A stretch of 64,000 nucleotides of DNA from Rallus limicola (taxonomy: Eukaryota > Chordata > Aves > Gruiformes > Rallidae): positions 9,344,501 through 9,408,500 of the forward strand of contig JAKCOZ010000021.1 of NCBI GenBank assembly GCA_022605955.1, written 5' to 3'. The translations under genes were made by a program, and so were the position numbers. The notes below the pieces were generated by a model. The model ran no database searches. It was not told where the DNA came from and saw only the letters and a program-made list of their open reading frames with translations. This document shows, piece by piece, positions 49,301-62,040 of this stretch (the first letter of the stretch is position 1; every line of letters starts with the position of its first letter).

Positions 49301-52300
49301 TACCAAGACAGAGTAGTTAGTGAATCTGTCATACACATAAATCAGCCACACTCCCTCTGCATTTCTAATTGTCTCCCTAAAAAGGTTTTAGTCAACCCCT
49401 TAAAATGATGATCACACAAATGCATTTTTATATCGCCTGTTTGCTTTTAGTTATGCAAATTTGCTCAAGAGAAACGATGTACTCAAAATGCTCTAAAATT
49501 TTTAAAACCTACAGATGTCTGTGGTGTGAAAATGGAGGGGAAAAAGTTAATGCTCTCCAGACAGCTATGGGAACATCCTGATTTGGGGTTAAAGGCTGGT
49601 TCCAGGTGTAATTAAAATAGGCAGGAACAGGGGTCGGTGAGAGTGATGGTATTTATGGTTTGTCTGTGTTCTTCACGTATTCTATTGCAATAGTAGCAGA
49701 GTTAAGTTAGACTGACTGAAGGCTGCTCCCATCTCTATGATGCTTTTTAAATTATTGTTGTTATTCAATTAATTTCTTAAAATTGGTGAGATGAACTTTC
49801 TGGTGTACCTTGGTCAATTTGAAAAAGTGTATTAACCCCCTAAATGTCTTTGGTTTAGCAGTGGTGGCCAGAGCAATGATTAAACAACTTTGGAAAACCC
49901 AGACCTTCCTCTGTGGGTAAACATCTTTCACTGCTTGGCTATTCAGCAAGCAACCACCACCTGGGGTGTGATGCTGGGTTTGGCTGTATGAACAGCTCTA
50001 AACTCAACAAAAGAAAAGCCAGTTGTATGGTCTGTCGCTGTTCAGGACATGGATCTGGGAAGAAACCTTGTTAGGCTTGGAGACTTTCAGATTAGGCATG
50101 AAGCTTTCAGTCAGGATCTCATGTATTTGACCTTCACACTTGTCTTTCACAGCTGTCTCCACAGTGGATTCACGAGAATTAAACTGAGCGCAGCTCCTGC
50201 TCTGTCTGGGGGACACAGGTAGGAACAGGCTGGGAGGGACATCGCTGCCTGCTGCCTCAAGGCACATCCATGTCATCCAACACCAGAGCATGGGGAGGTG
50301 GATGTTGCATGAGCTTGCCCGTGTAGATGTAGCTCTCTATTTGATCTGAACGTTCAGGATTGAACACAGAATTTAGCAGTGTGTCTGGAGGCTTATGGTA
50401 CTTTTGTGCTACTGAGCGTGTGCTTTGGGGTGAAAATGGTATCTTCTACAAACACCACATTAGCACACTAATACTGAAGAAGGATATAAAAATCAAAACT
50501 CTGAATATGATACAGTGATTTTATAGAGTTCTGCATTGCTTTAAATCCAGCGCAGATCTCCCGATCCTGTCAGCAAGCGCTATATGGCCCATCGTTTGTC
50601 AGGCCACGTAAATTCAGTGGCTCAGCACTTAGTCTTTTGGAAAACATCCTGCACGGCTTGATTTACAGCACTGTAGAGCTGATTAAAAAGTCACTCGTTA
50701 AAAAGGTATCTTTTATTATAATTGCTAAATATTTTTTGGTGTGGTTAGTAGGTTTCGTCTTTAAAGTGATGTATGTGTGCTGGCTCTCCTCCCGAGCTGT
50801 CGAGTCAGAGCCACTGGCTGGTAGATTTGTATTGAAGTGGCAGAGGCTTTGCAGTGCTTTGCATCATCACGTGCTTTCTGTTCTCAAGTCATGGAGTGTC
50901 AGCAGATTCTTGAGGATAGAGTTGAATTTGGAAACCTGACCATCACCCCCAGGTAGCAGTTTCCCCCCTGCACTGGGAGAAGCTATTTAACTCCCCGCCT
51001 TCCCTTTCCCCATAGCTTGAATCACACCTATCTGTCATAAAATGTTCTGAGTGTGGTATAAAAAGTGTTACACAACTTCTAGCCAGCTGGTGATCGTAAG
51101 ATTTAATTTATTCAGGGACTGTGAAATTCATCTTCAATAACAAAAGGGAAACGTTGGTGTAATGGCATGCCCACTCCTTGCTTCTGTGCCTACCTTCTAC
51201 CCTGCCCTGGGAACCCTTTCTCTTCTTTTTCATCTTTATTCCTCAAAATGATGATTCTTCTGTGTTGTGCTCTTCTGTGTTCATGGCAGGAAGATAGCTC
51301 TTCATCCAGCTCTTTTTCTTGGCTCTGCATATGTCCCCTTGCTTTTCAGAGCTCTTAGGATCTGAAATATTTCTCCAAAGGTCCTGCTTGGATGTAAATG
51401 GTGTCCTGCTCCACAAGGCACTGTGACACCCATTTTCAGGCCAGTGCATCCTAAATATCAAAATCAGCCATTTCTGGTTTTCATTGTGATGATCAAGTGT
51501 TTTCTGTGGCAGGGAAAACATTTAATTTAAAAACACCCAATTGAGAGAAAACCCTGTTTATGACAGATGCATCACTGCAGTGAGCCAGTGCTTGTGCTCA
51601 GTAGATGGAGTCTGGATAGGTGCAGAGCATCATAAGATGACTTCACCCATTTGAAACACAAATCCAGCCAGGACTGCAACTGTCTGGGAAACATGGAGAG
51701 CAGTGATGCTCTGCGAAGCCTGGACCATCCTGAGGGCAGGCAGGAGGAGGAGGAAACCAGCCCACTTGGTAGGACTGTATCTGGGTTTCTAAGTGGGCTC
51801 CATGTCATGAAACATCCCTGTAGAAGCTGAGCTGGTATTCTTAACTCATCTCCAGCCTTGACTTGAAGTCTGCAGTCAGCCCTACAATATCATCTTCAGA
51901 ATAAGATACTGCTTTTCTAGCAGAACAAAAGAACCATTAATGACACCAATTAACCAGTGTAATTCTCATTTATACCTCTTTATTACCTTCCACACACAGT
52001 ATGTGATACATTATACATCCCATTAATTGTTAACATACACGCAAGTGAAGATCTTTTATTATACTGGGTCATCTATCATTGATACAGAGATATAGATATT
52101 TTATAGCTGAGCCAACTAACACTACTGTAGAGCAGAATCTATAACCATTTTCACATCAAATCTGATTGTGTTATTAAGCCCTTTGGAAGTGCTTAGTATG
52201 TAATTTGGCCTCCTCCCAGAAAGTATCTTAAAGAGGGGAACAAAAAAAGTGGGATTTGGGGTAAGCTGTATTCATTTTGTGGCTTTTTAAAATAATTGAA

Positions 52301-54290
52301 ATGATTTTCACCATTTTGAAGCTCAGAGGTGGAATGCTGTTCTGTTGCACTGTAAATTCTACTTACCTGACGAGCACAATAGTTTTCTTTTTAATTGACT
52401 GGAAACAGAGAGGAATTAGTGAAGGGGCAGCATTTAAGGAGAATTTGGGTGGGAATTCTTCTTTTTGACCTTTCAAATGATAGAAAAGGCAAAACTGTAA
52501 CACAATAGGTATAGCATGCTTTGCTTAGTCCCAGCAGGACTCCAGTTATCGATGAGCTTCATGTTGCAGAATTACATGCAGAGGATATGTTAATATTCTC
52601 TAGCTCTGACCTCAGTTTTGATTCCTGGTTTCCCAGCATGGGCCATTAAACCTCACAAGCCTCACATGCAGCAGTCCTTGTCTTGGGGCTTGAAGCTCTT
52701 GCAGCCACGGCAGCAACCCCAGGCAAGGGGCTTGTTTGGGCTGCGAAGGGCTCTGCTCAGGCTTCTTACTACCTCTGCTGCCAGCTGTTGTGTGCCCACC
52801 AAGGCAAGAGCTCAGCTGCCTGAATGTTCATCCTCCACACTGGGATTCTGAGTGCTACCGGCCCCATCTCCCAGCCAGGACCAATGTGCTGCTGCCAGCC
52901 TCCCAGGGATCTGCAGCAAAGGGGCACTCATGCAGAAGGATTTTTGGAAGCAGCTACTGACAGTATCACTCCTCTGTTGAGCCTGGAGACAGAGCAAGTG
53001 CTTTTCTTCTACTTTGTTCTTGAAAAGCATCAGTTAACAGCACCCTTCCCAGACAGAAGTGGGGCCTGCTGCTTAGAAACCTAGCAGAAACACATTCTTA
53101 GGTTTGTATCTGAACTGAACAGCAGTGTTGCCAGTTACCTACTCACGGCTGAAAAATCACAAGTGCTGTTCCACCAACGCCTGCAGTAAAAGGCTTCAAC
53201 ACGCTGAAGTTTAGCAAAGCAATGGCGCAGGCAGGGATTGAGCTGGCAGGTAACGGGAGCCAGAGCAACTGCCTCACAGTTGCAAGTGCTGCCTCGCCTC
53301 TGCTCCTCCTGTGGTTAAGGAAATGAAGCCTCCAATGCCCCAGAGAGGACAGAGCAGGTGTCTGGGCACAGAGATGTGTCCCCTGCCCAAGAATGCCCTT
53401 TTGAGTAGCTGTCAATGGTGGCTGCCTTTGCCAGCTGGTGTGAGTGCAATAGCCGTAGCTGGGGGTATTGCTGGACAGGGCCTGCACACTGAGCCTGGGG
53501 AAGATGGCCACGAGCTTGCCAGGTATGGGAGGTAAACAGAGGAGGAAGGGGACACCATCACAGTGTTTTGGGACTCACAGTCCAGTGTTTCTGTAAATAA
53601 ATGCTCACTTTAGGCCAGTGCCTAATGTCTCTCAGTAATTTGGTGCTTCTATTTAGCCTTTCCCAAAGAGAATCTCTCCAAGTGATGATAAAACTTAATT
53701 TCAGTGGTTTCGATATGATGGTTCCTTGGTGCCTTGCATCTGAGCACACAGCTGAAGGGAGACACTGACCAAGTCCATCCACGGACTGAAGTGGGGACAG
53801 ACAGGAAAGCAGGCCTCCATCTCCCCAGTGCAGCTCCTGCCACTGGGCACAGCTCATCTGCACCCAGTCAGCTACAAACAGAGCTGTAAAAGCTCTCTGC
53901 CTCGTACACGTATTCCTTGCTTGCTCATATCCACGTTTACTGCATAATTATATATAAAGGGAAGCATCTGTGCATCTGCTATGCTGACTTATACTTCCAG
54001 TGCTGCGTTTCTGCTTCAGGCATAATTCACAGCGCTTGGGAAGCACAGGGCCTGAGGAACACTGCAGTCCGTGTCTGCTGTTGGAAATCTCTCTGTGGTC
54101 CTGGCACAGTGCTTTGTACCCTGCCCATCCTGCTGCTCAGGGTGCTGGCAGCCTGGTGCCCACTTTACGCGGGCAGCGCCCGCTTTGGGCTTTGGTTTGG
54201 TCTGGCACGACCTGAGCATGATGGACCCCAGAAAATTGCTTCATGCTATTCTAAATCCAGCTTCCATTATCTATATTCCTTAATTAGAGC
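46357..54290. other. Unannotated non-coding stretch
   Basis: About 8 kb without a recognised gene or repeat. Frames of up to 122 codons (for example 48058-48414 plus, 53143-53511 minus) lack family features. GC content rises at 52.6-54.2 kb, which lengthens random frames on both strands. An octamer ATGCAAAT lies at 49453-49460. Confidence 0.5.
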
Positions 54291-54900
54291 AAATGAATAC
54301 TAATTATTCATGGCTAGTATTTTATCAAAATGAATGGCAGCAGCATTTGGAGGCTTTGCCCATTAGACTTATATCTATTATATACAAAATGTTGATGTAT
54401 TCACTTCATGTGTGCTAGTCTGGCATACTTTTAGAACAGAAGTGATCTGAGGCTAATGCGGTGTCAGTAAACAATTAAAGACCCTTGGCTGAGCAATTGA
54501 TGACCCTAAACAGAGGGAGAAGGGGGCTTGCATTAGCACAGCCCCTACGATAAATATGTGCTAAGCCATATTTAAGTTTGCAGAAGCTTACTGTTTGAAA
54601 AACTCCCCAACACGTTGCTAGCTTTCATTGTTTTCATTCTCAATGACTGGATTTCATTGTTAGTCAACACTTAACATTTAATTACTCGATCACCTGACAA
54701 ACTGGTGTAGTCCCTGGCTCTGCTGGAAATAGGAATTTAAAAATGCTGGTATCATACAGAGAATAAGACAAATAAACCTATTTGTTTGTCTCTGTCTGGC
54801 ATATCAGTATGTACTGATCCATTTTGCCTTTGATTATTAACATTTTTATAATTAAACTTTTATAAAAACAGGTTATCAGGTAAAACCTCTCCATAAATGA
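54291..54900. promoter_or_regulatory. Candidate conserved non-coding element
   Basis: Switches abruptly from GC-richer sequence to an AT-rich block. TAATTATTCATGGCTAG lies near 54301-54317, GTAAACAATTAAAG (forkhead/homeodomain words) near 54467-54480 and TTTAATTACTCGATC near 54677-54691. No repeats or frames were found. The call rests on motif texture only. Confidence 0.25.
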
Positions 54901-57900
54901 CACTTTCTGTAATGACATGGGCTGTAAGAGATTTTCCTCAAAAAATTGTTATGTGTTTTCCTAATCACACCTTGTACTTACATCTGGGTTATTTTGGTGA
55001 CTCTTCAGACCACTGCTGGCAAATTGTTGATAATTTTGTCATCTGCAGTTAAAGGATGGGGAAGCTGAGCTGTAGGTAGCTGGAAAAACTTACCCTGGTT
55101 CCATGCTGAGACATACGAGAGCCTCAGAGCAGCATGTGCGAGTCAATGCCGAAGAGCAGAGCTCTTGTGTTGAAATCACAGTTTAATATTCTGCAGCCAC
55201 AAAGCAGCCTGTCCTGCTGCAGGAAACCTAAAAATCCCTTTCAGATTTTTTTTTTTAGAAAGTATTTAGCATTTTAAGAAAATCTAATATCCTTTGCTGT
55301 GGTGCTGGTTTTGCAATGTCATTTTTAGAAGGGACTTAAGGCTCTGAGAAGAATACTTGTAGGGAGACCTTTATAAACGCCTAAATTGGTAAAATGATTA
55401 ACCGTCACATTTTTAGCAGGGTATTGATTTTAAAATAAAGGAAAAAAAGAAAACCTGATGACCTGGTTGCATATAAGTTTAGTTCTTGCTCAAGTTTGCT
55501 CAAGGCTTGAAATTAGTATGGGTATATGAGGCAAATGTTAGAATATTCAAATGAAGAAGGAATATAATTATATGATAGATGTGTGTGCTCTGTAAGTGTA
55601 CATACCTTTCCCTTTAAAAATAGCATGCATGAAGAAAACCTTGGATTTCACTGAAAACAATAATTATGGTAGTTATGCTGAAAGCAGGATAGGATACTGA
55701 AAGAATGAGTGCTGCACATGAAGAACATGCATTTGACGGAGTTAATGTGCATAGTAGAATAAGAAAGGGTTTAGGGTGTATTTTAGTTTTTCTTTATTTC
55801 CCTTTTCCTCTTTGTCACAAGCACTAAACGGCTCCAGGCTAGGTGCACTGTTCCTTTGGCAAGGAAGTGGTAAAGATCATCCTAGTTCGTGGTGCTATTT
55901 TTTGCACTGATAGAGTTCCCAGCAGCACTAATTCTAATTCCCAATATTAATCCTGAAGATTTTGTTATTCCCTTTCATAAACCCTTTCAGCCACTCACAA
56001 TTTTTCCTTTTCTTTACATATTTCTAAAGGAAATAGTTCTAAGAGAGAACCCTGCCCTTCGTCCCTTCTCTGTCCCTTGGCTACACTTGCCATGTGCTCA
56101 AGAATCTCCCTGTGTACATTCACCATGTCCTTCTCCCCCATGCTGATCACTGCTGTGCGGTTTCTCTCTGCCACGTCAGCAATGGGCCAGTGCTGTGGCC
56201 CTTTGGGCTGTGCTGCTTTGTGATGCTCAGCCAAGCTTAGTTACTGTGCCCATCTTGGTGTCTTCTGTCCTCTTAACTCAACCATATTGTAAGCCTTTGT
56301 CTAAATTGCTCACCTCTGGATCGCCTCTGTTGTTAACCTTATTCTATCTTTTAATTCTTTTATATCTTATTTTACTCTGTTTTTCTAATTTAAAACTCAG
56401 AGCAGTTATTGTAATTAATCGAGAGAAAATGATGCCCAACCATAATTTGCTGATAAATGTTGCATAAAAAAAAAAGCCTAAACTCTCAGATTAAATTATT
56501 CATTCTGGTTTCTTGCTCAGTTCTAGTCTCTGGGAAGCCCAGAGCCACCAGCAGCTCTGAAATGCTGTTCCCAGAAGGACTGACTGCAGAAGTAACGCAG
56601 TTCCCAGATGAACTGGGCACAGAAGTAACATCATTTTCTTACCACTTACATGTTTTTAATCACTTCTGTATTTTAAGGATGGGAGTTATAAAGATCAAGT
56701 AGTAAATCCTTGCTGAGCCGAAAACGCCAGGACTTGCCATCTCCGTGTCCTCTGTCCTGACAAAACAGCCCTTGTTGGAGGAACCTGCTTTGACCCGTTC
56801 TTTTGCCATCCTCCATCCACCAGGTAGAGGAGACTCCAGACTGCTGTAGTGGAAGCCAAGAGAGACACCTAGTTTGTGGTGTTTGCTGAGAAGCCTCTGG
56901 CAATGCGTTTAAACAAAAGCAAGCAATAAAGCCTGCTGTTGTTGTTACAATGGTGTATATTGAGCCTATTAGCAGCCTTTTTTATTTCCACCTATCTGTA
57001 GTATCGGCCCAAGCCACTATCAGCAGCATTTTTGAAACTCCCTATGCCCATGGATAGTTACACAAGGAGTCAGGATTAGCTCCTTTTAAAACATGTAATA
57101 GCTTTGCAAAGAGGGGAATGGGTTGGGAATGTGTCATCGGAGATTTTGATAAAAACCTAATGGGAAACTCGTCCGTGAGCCAACTCTGAGTGAGCTAGAA
57201 ACATAATATGCACAAAGATCAGCAGAGCTCCTCAGGTTGCCCAGAAGTATTAAGTGTTTCATTTGTGAAATCCCCAAAGTCTGCCAGCTTTGAAAGCTTG
57301 GCATGGCGCAGAAGGTGCGCTTGCTAAGGCAGGGTTAGCACAGATGGGAGCCAAAGAACTGAGAATGTTTTTTGTCCCCATCTGATGAATCTTGAAGCTC
57401 CATTTTTTGCAGGTGGGTTCCAAAATAAGATAGCAGGTGGCATATTTAAGGATTTCAAAGGAAACCTGAGGTTTTACTGAAGAAAGGTGATAAAATTCCA
57501 GAAGGGCCCTGAATTTGCAGCAAGAGCTTTAAGCCATGCTTTATAGCCTGTTCACCCTATAGAAGATTATTTAACCAGAGATACAATATCCCTGGTCCCT
57601 GTGGATGTACATAGCCAAGTGTAAATAAACGTTTGTTGTGTACGATTGGAATCTACCCGACCCACTGCAGACTGGGTGTTAGACAGGAAACAAGGCCACT
57701 GTGAGCAGCCCAGAGCAGGGTCCCAATTAGTTACCTGGGAAATAGTGGGAAGAAAGGGAGGGTGAAAGGGAACATGTGAAGTTTTAAAAAAAATGATGAG
57801 CCAATTATTTAGCAGACAAAGAAAATCTATGGATTCAACATCAGCATTACTATGGGATCGGGAAGGGAGACCTCCTTCCTTTTTTCCAGTCAACTGATGA

Positions 57901-58150
57901 TGGGTTTTGGTAGCTCGAACCCTGAGTTTTCGGGCTGGTTTCTGTTAGGTGAGTTTTCCACATGTGAGAGAACCCCTGAAGTCTAATAGAAACCTTTTAA
58001 GTAAATCTTACAAAGCTCTAATCTCTCGAAAGCTCCCATGTTCTTCTCCTCTGTTCTTATTTAATTTTTAATAAGAACAATTCCATGCAGCTCTAAAGCA
58101 TGGCTCAATTAAGAAATATTCCTACCAGGCATCTTTGAAATCTTGGGAGG

Positions 58151-58194
58151 TTTTTTCTTTTTTCTTTTTTTGTTTTTTTTTTTTTATTTTCTTT
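58151..58194 (+). repeat. T-rich low-complexity tract
   Basis: T6C, T6C and T7G units followed by T13 and TTTTC: 44 bases almost entirely T. Confidence 0.88.
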
Positions 58195-59596
58195 TGGTTT
58201 ACCCCTACAAATCTCACTTCGGTTGGCTGGAGTTTAGAGGAGTTTCTCTTTAATTGCAAGCTTCACTTCACACTGTTATTTACAAGTAGACCAAATAACT
58301 TTCAAAGTCTCATGTTTTATGCTCGAAGGAGACCATCGAATGCGTTAGTGCTGTATTCTGAAGTTACAAAAAGGATCTTTGATCTAACTCCCTAGACATT
58401 ATCTGTCCAAAAAGTATCTCTAGGTCAAGAAAAGTAATTAAAAAAAAAAGTCTGTATCAAAAATTTAAGCCCAGGTATTTTATAGTAATCAAACCTTAAC
58501 TGCTTTATGATTCACTTTTATTTTTATAGTGTATGGCACTCTTCTTGCTGCTCTGGTTAAGCTTGTATCAGCATTTCCATTATAAAATGCTGCTTTCAGG
58601 GGTTTATAACTTAGCTGCAAAAATTTACTCTGAGTTTAAGATGGCATTATGACCTGACTGGAAAATCATGTTTGTATAAAATATGTGTCTGCCAATATGC
58701 GTAAAATTTTTGGAATCTTGTTTTGGGCTTTTGGAGCACATTGCAATGGTAGTGTCTCATCAGAATATGCATTGTTAATGATGAAAGAAGGAAACTGTGC
58801 CTGAAGACATCTCACACACCAGTTGTGGCAGGTTTCATTTTCTGGTCCAGTGTTTACTGAAGTCCCCCTGACTTCTCACAGCTGGAATGGAAGGAGATCG
58901 AAGACAGACACACTCATCTGTGGGTTTCCTGACTTTTCCTCAATGTCCACACGGAACGGCCAATGTGATGTTATTATAGATCTCATTTTGGATGGCTATT
59001 GACTCCGTGTACTTACATCATTTCTAGTTGTTTCATCCTAATTGGATTGGCTGAATTCAGTGTAAATAATCGTGTTCTGCCTATTAAAAGGGCTGGTGAA
59101 CTTTCGATGTGATGCAGAGTCTGTCTTCACTTCCTACGTCTGGATAGAGTTGAGATGGGTTGTTACTTTCTGTGCGGCTGATGGTTTCGATGGTTACGTG
59201 TCAGTGCTGACCTGATGTCTATAAAATGCCTTGATGTGTTATCCAGAGCATGAAAAATATAAAAGAACATATGTATTTACCTGTTGCAGAGCGGTTCTGC
59301 TCTATAAAAAGGAAGCAATATACTTTTTACAGTGTTCTAGAAATATTTGCCTTTAAAAAGAAGTGGCTAACAGGCCTCTTTTAGGGGAGGGGAAAGTCTG
59401 GATGGCATTTTCAAACCTAAACACTACAAAGCCCAGAGATGAGTGACTTGTCAGTTGCTGGTCTGTGGTGTGGGGGTGTCTTCTCTTGCCTTTCCGGGGC
59501 ATTGTGGGAGATGGGTTGTGAGCATCGCTCAGCTCTCTGAAACGTTTGGCTTTTGTTACTCGCTGCCACACTCTCCACTCAGTCCCTCGGTTACAT

Positions 59597-59641
59597 TTCT
59601 TTTCTTTATCCATTTCTCTTATTTTTTTTCTTTTTTTTTTA
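59597..59641 (+). repeat. T-rich low-complexity tract
   Basis: T runs separated by single C or A residues, ending in T10. A pyrimidine-biased simple sequence. Confidence 0.8.
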
Positions 59642-60481
59642 AACTTGAAGGTAAATGGCAAAATGCCACAAACCATTGAGATTTAATTTTCTGCATTCCA
59701 TTTTATTGTGCATTTGTATCTTAATGAGAAGCAGCTCCACTGAGTTCTCTTCCCAGCCTCCTGAGTTCCTAAATACAGACTTTGCTAAGCTGCACTTTTG
59801 GGATCAGATCTTTCCATTTTGCAAATGTTTTGAAGACAATAGCCAGCTGTTCTCTGGTGTGGCCCTCTTCTTTTATTCGTTATGAGTAACAATGTAAATT
59901 CGATGTCTGTCAGACTTATTTAGGCATCTTCCAGGAAAAATGACAAATGCTAACGAGACACATAGACACGAGATGCTTTCTAGCAGGAGGAGTTCCTGAG
60001 TCCCTGGTGCTGATAACCTGGGTGTCCCACTGTCACCCAGCAGTATGCCTCAAGAGCATCTTGCCAAGGGGTCGAGGAGCATAGAGGTGGAAGGGGGAGG
60101 GGGGTAAAATACCAGGAAGGGAGGAATTTGGGGCACTGTCAATTTAGAGGGGGCAAAAAGTTGTGATTCAAAGCAGCAAATTTTGTGAACCCCACAGATA
60201 TCCACAGCCTGCTGGTCCAACATTCAGTGAGGAATGGGTTTTTTTGAAATTTTGGGTGATTCTTGCTCTTGTGCTGTCATGATTCCACCCTCCTTGCCAT
60301 GACACCTGCATCAAACTGTGCTGTGCCAGACTGGGGACCTCTTGGAGAGACCCATGGCTTTTGATTTAGGAATTGATCCCCTGAAGAGATTGGATCCCCG
60401 GGGGCACTGAGGGATCTGAAACTCTTCAGCAATAACTACTTGATGGCTTGGTTATTTTCATGGGACTTGGATTTTTTAGTC

Positions 60482-60503
60482 TTTTTTTTTTTTTTTTTTT
60501 TTT
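60482..60503 (+). repeat. Poly-T tract (T22)
   Basis: An uninterrupted run of 22 T residues, the longest homopolymer in the window. It could be the tail of a minus-strand retrocopy, but the flanking sequence is not recognisable as one. Confidence 0.9.
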
Positions 60504-61480
60504 CAATCAAATTGATTTAACACAAGAGCAATTGACTGTCTGGGGATGTAGAAAAGCTCACAAGGAGAGTTCTGGGATAGGCCATCCCATTGCAAACCAT
60601 TTTGCTGTTAAGGACCAATGCCAAAGCATTAGCCTAGCTGAGAATGAGGAAAAATCATCAAACTGACAAAACTACTTTTAACTAGGACAGGAGAAGGAAC
60701 ACAGGCAATCAGATCTGCTGTGGCAAGTTTGGAAAGGGCTGAGCCTCTCACAAAGGGGGGAGAGCCCCAAGGATGACACTTCTGCACAGTTTGAAGGAAG
60801 CATGGAGACTTTTTTTGCCTCCTTCACCAGGTGATTTAACTACTCAGGATGCATGTGCAGCTTAGTGGTTTCAAATCTTTTTTTTCCTCCTAAATGCTTA
60901 GTCTCTACTGTCTAACCAATGTTATTCTTCTAAGAACAGTGCCTAAGAACTGCACTCTGCTTGCCAAAATCTCCTGAAAAGAAGAAACTTAAGTTAGTTT
61001 GCCAAGAACAGTTGATTCATAGTGTGTTGTAGCCCAAGACCAGTCCAGCCATGGAATAGTCATGAAATCTCATCCTCACTGAAGAAGCAGTAGCCCAAAT
61101 CCATGCTGTGCTTGCAGCCTGTGGTGATGATTTCTAGCTCACAGGTACCCCATCCCTTTGGCCTGAGTTTGCCAAAGTTGTGCAGGGCATCAAATGGTAA
61201 CGTGTCCTTCTTCATGATTAAGCTCAAGCTGTATTTTCAGCAGTGATCTCGTAGTTCTATTTGATTTATTTTTTCTTTTAAAAGCTTGATAAAATTTAAC
61301 TCCTACTGCACCAATGTGATTCATAAGGACTGGAAACCGTTCAGACTAATTTGCAATTTCAATTTAAAAAAAACAAAACAAAAAGCAAACCCCCGAACTT
61401 GCAGTTCCACAGTACACCCCCTCTGGTTTGCTTGCTCCAAAGAGATATTTATTGCACCAGAAAAAGGAGCCAGAAGCCTT

Positions 61481-62040
61481 TCTGTCATTAGTGAATAATG
61501 CCGTATGACTCCCTGGTGGCACAAATGCCAGATTATGCAATGCAGGATAGTTATTGTCTCTAAATATAGCATTGTTTGGTATAGAAGTGTCTTTGGAATA
61601 ACAAATTTTCTCTTATGGACGTTAATATTATACTTTAATAAGGCCAAAATAACTGCAACAAATCTCAGATTTAGCTAAAGGGCATGCATTGTAAATTCAG
61701 GTTTGTTACTCTCCCTTCCATAACTCACTGGAACAGTCCACTTGGTGACCCTGATTTACTTATCCCTGTCTTATTAGAAGTAGTACAAACACGTTGTAGT
61801 GTTGTGCTCTGAAGTGGCGGACCCCATCGTTAGCGTGGTGTAAAACCTGCCCGTTGTTTAATGCTTTCTGTCAGGCTACCGCATTCCTCCTGCATAATGG
61901 AAGCAGCACCCAGAGCTAGCGGGCTGCAGACTGTGCAGCAGTTCATCGCTCATGACTCTCCAGCATATGATAGTATTGCAAATATTTATATTAGCAGCTT
62001 TTGTGCCCGACTGTAAAGATTAGAGATCTTACAGGGAGCA
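61481..62040. promoter_or_regulatory. Candidate conserved non-coding element
   Basis: Unique sequence with GATTATGCAATGCAGGATAG near 61532-61551 and CATATGATAGTATTGCAAAT near 61964-61983, continuing into ATTTATATTAGCAGC. No coding signal or repeat was found. Enhancer function is only suggested by texture. Confidence 0.22.

Larger units (their letters stand above)
54901..61480. other. Unannotated non-coding stretch
   Basis: No gene or interspersed repeat was recognised. Frames of up to 108 codons are scattered on both strands. T-rich simple tracts in this stretch are listed separately. Confidence 0.5.

Noticed and set aside
60482..60503. T22 tract as the tail of a minus-strand processed pseudogene
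   Set aside because: Downstream sequence does not resemble a known transcript, and no target-site duplication is apparent.
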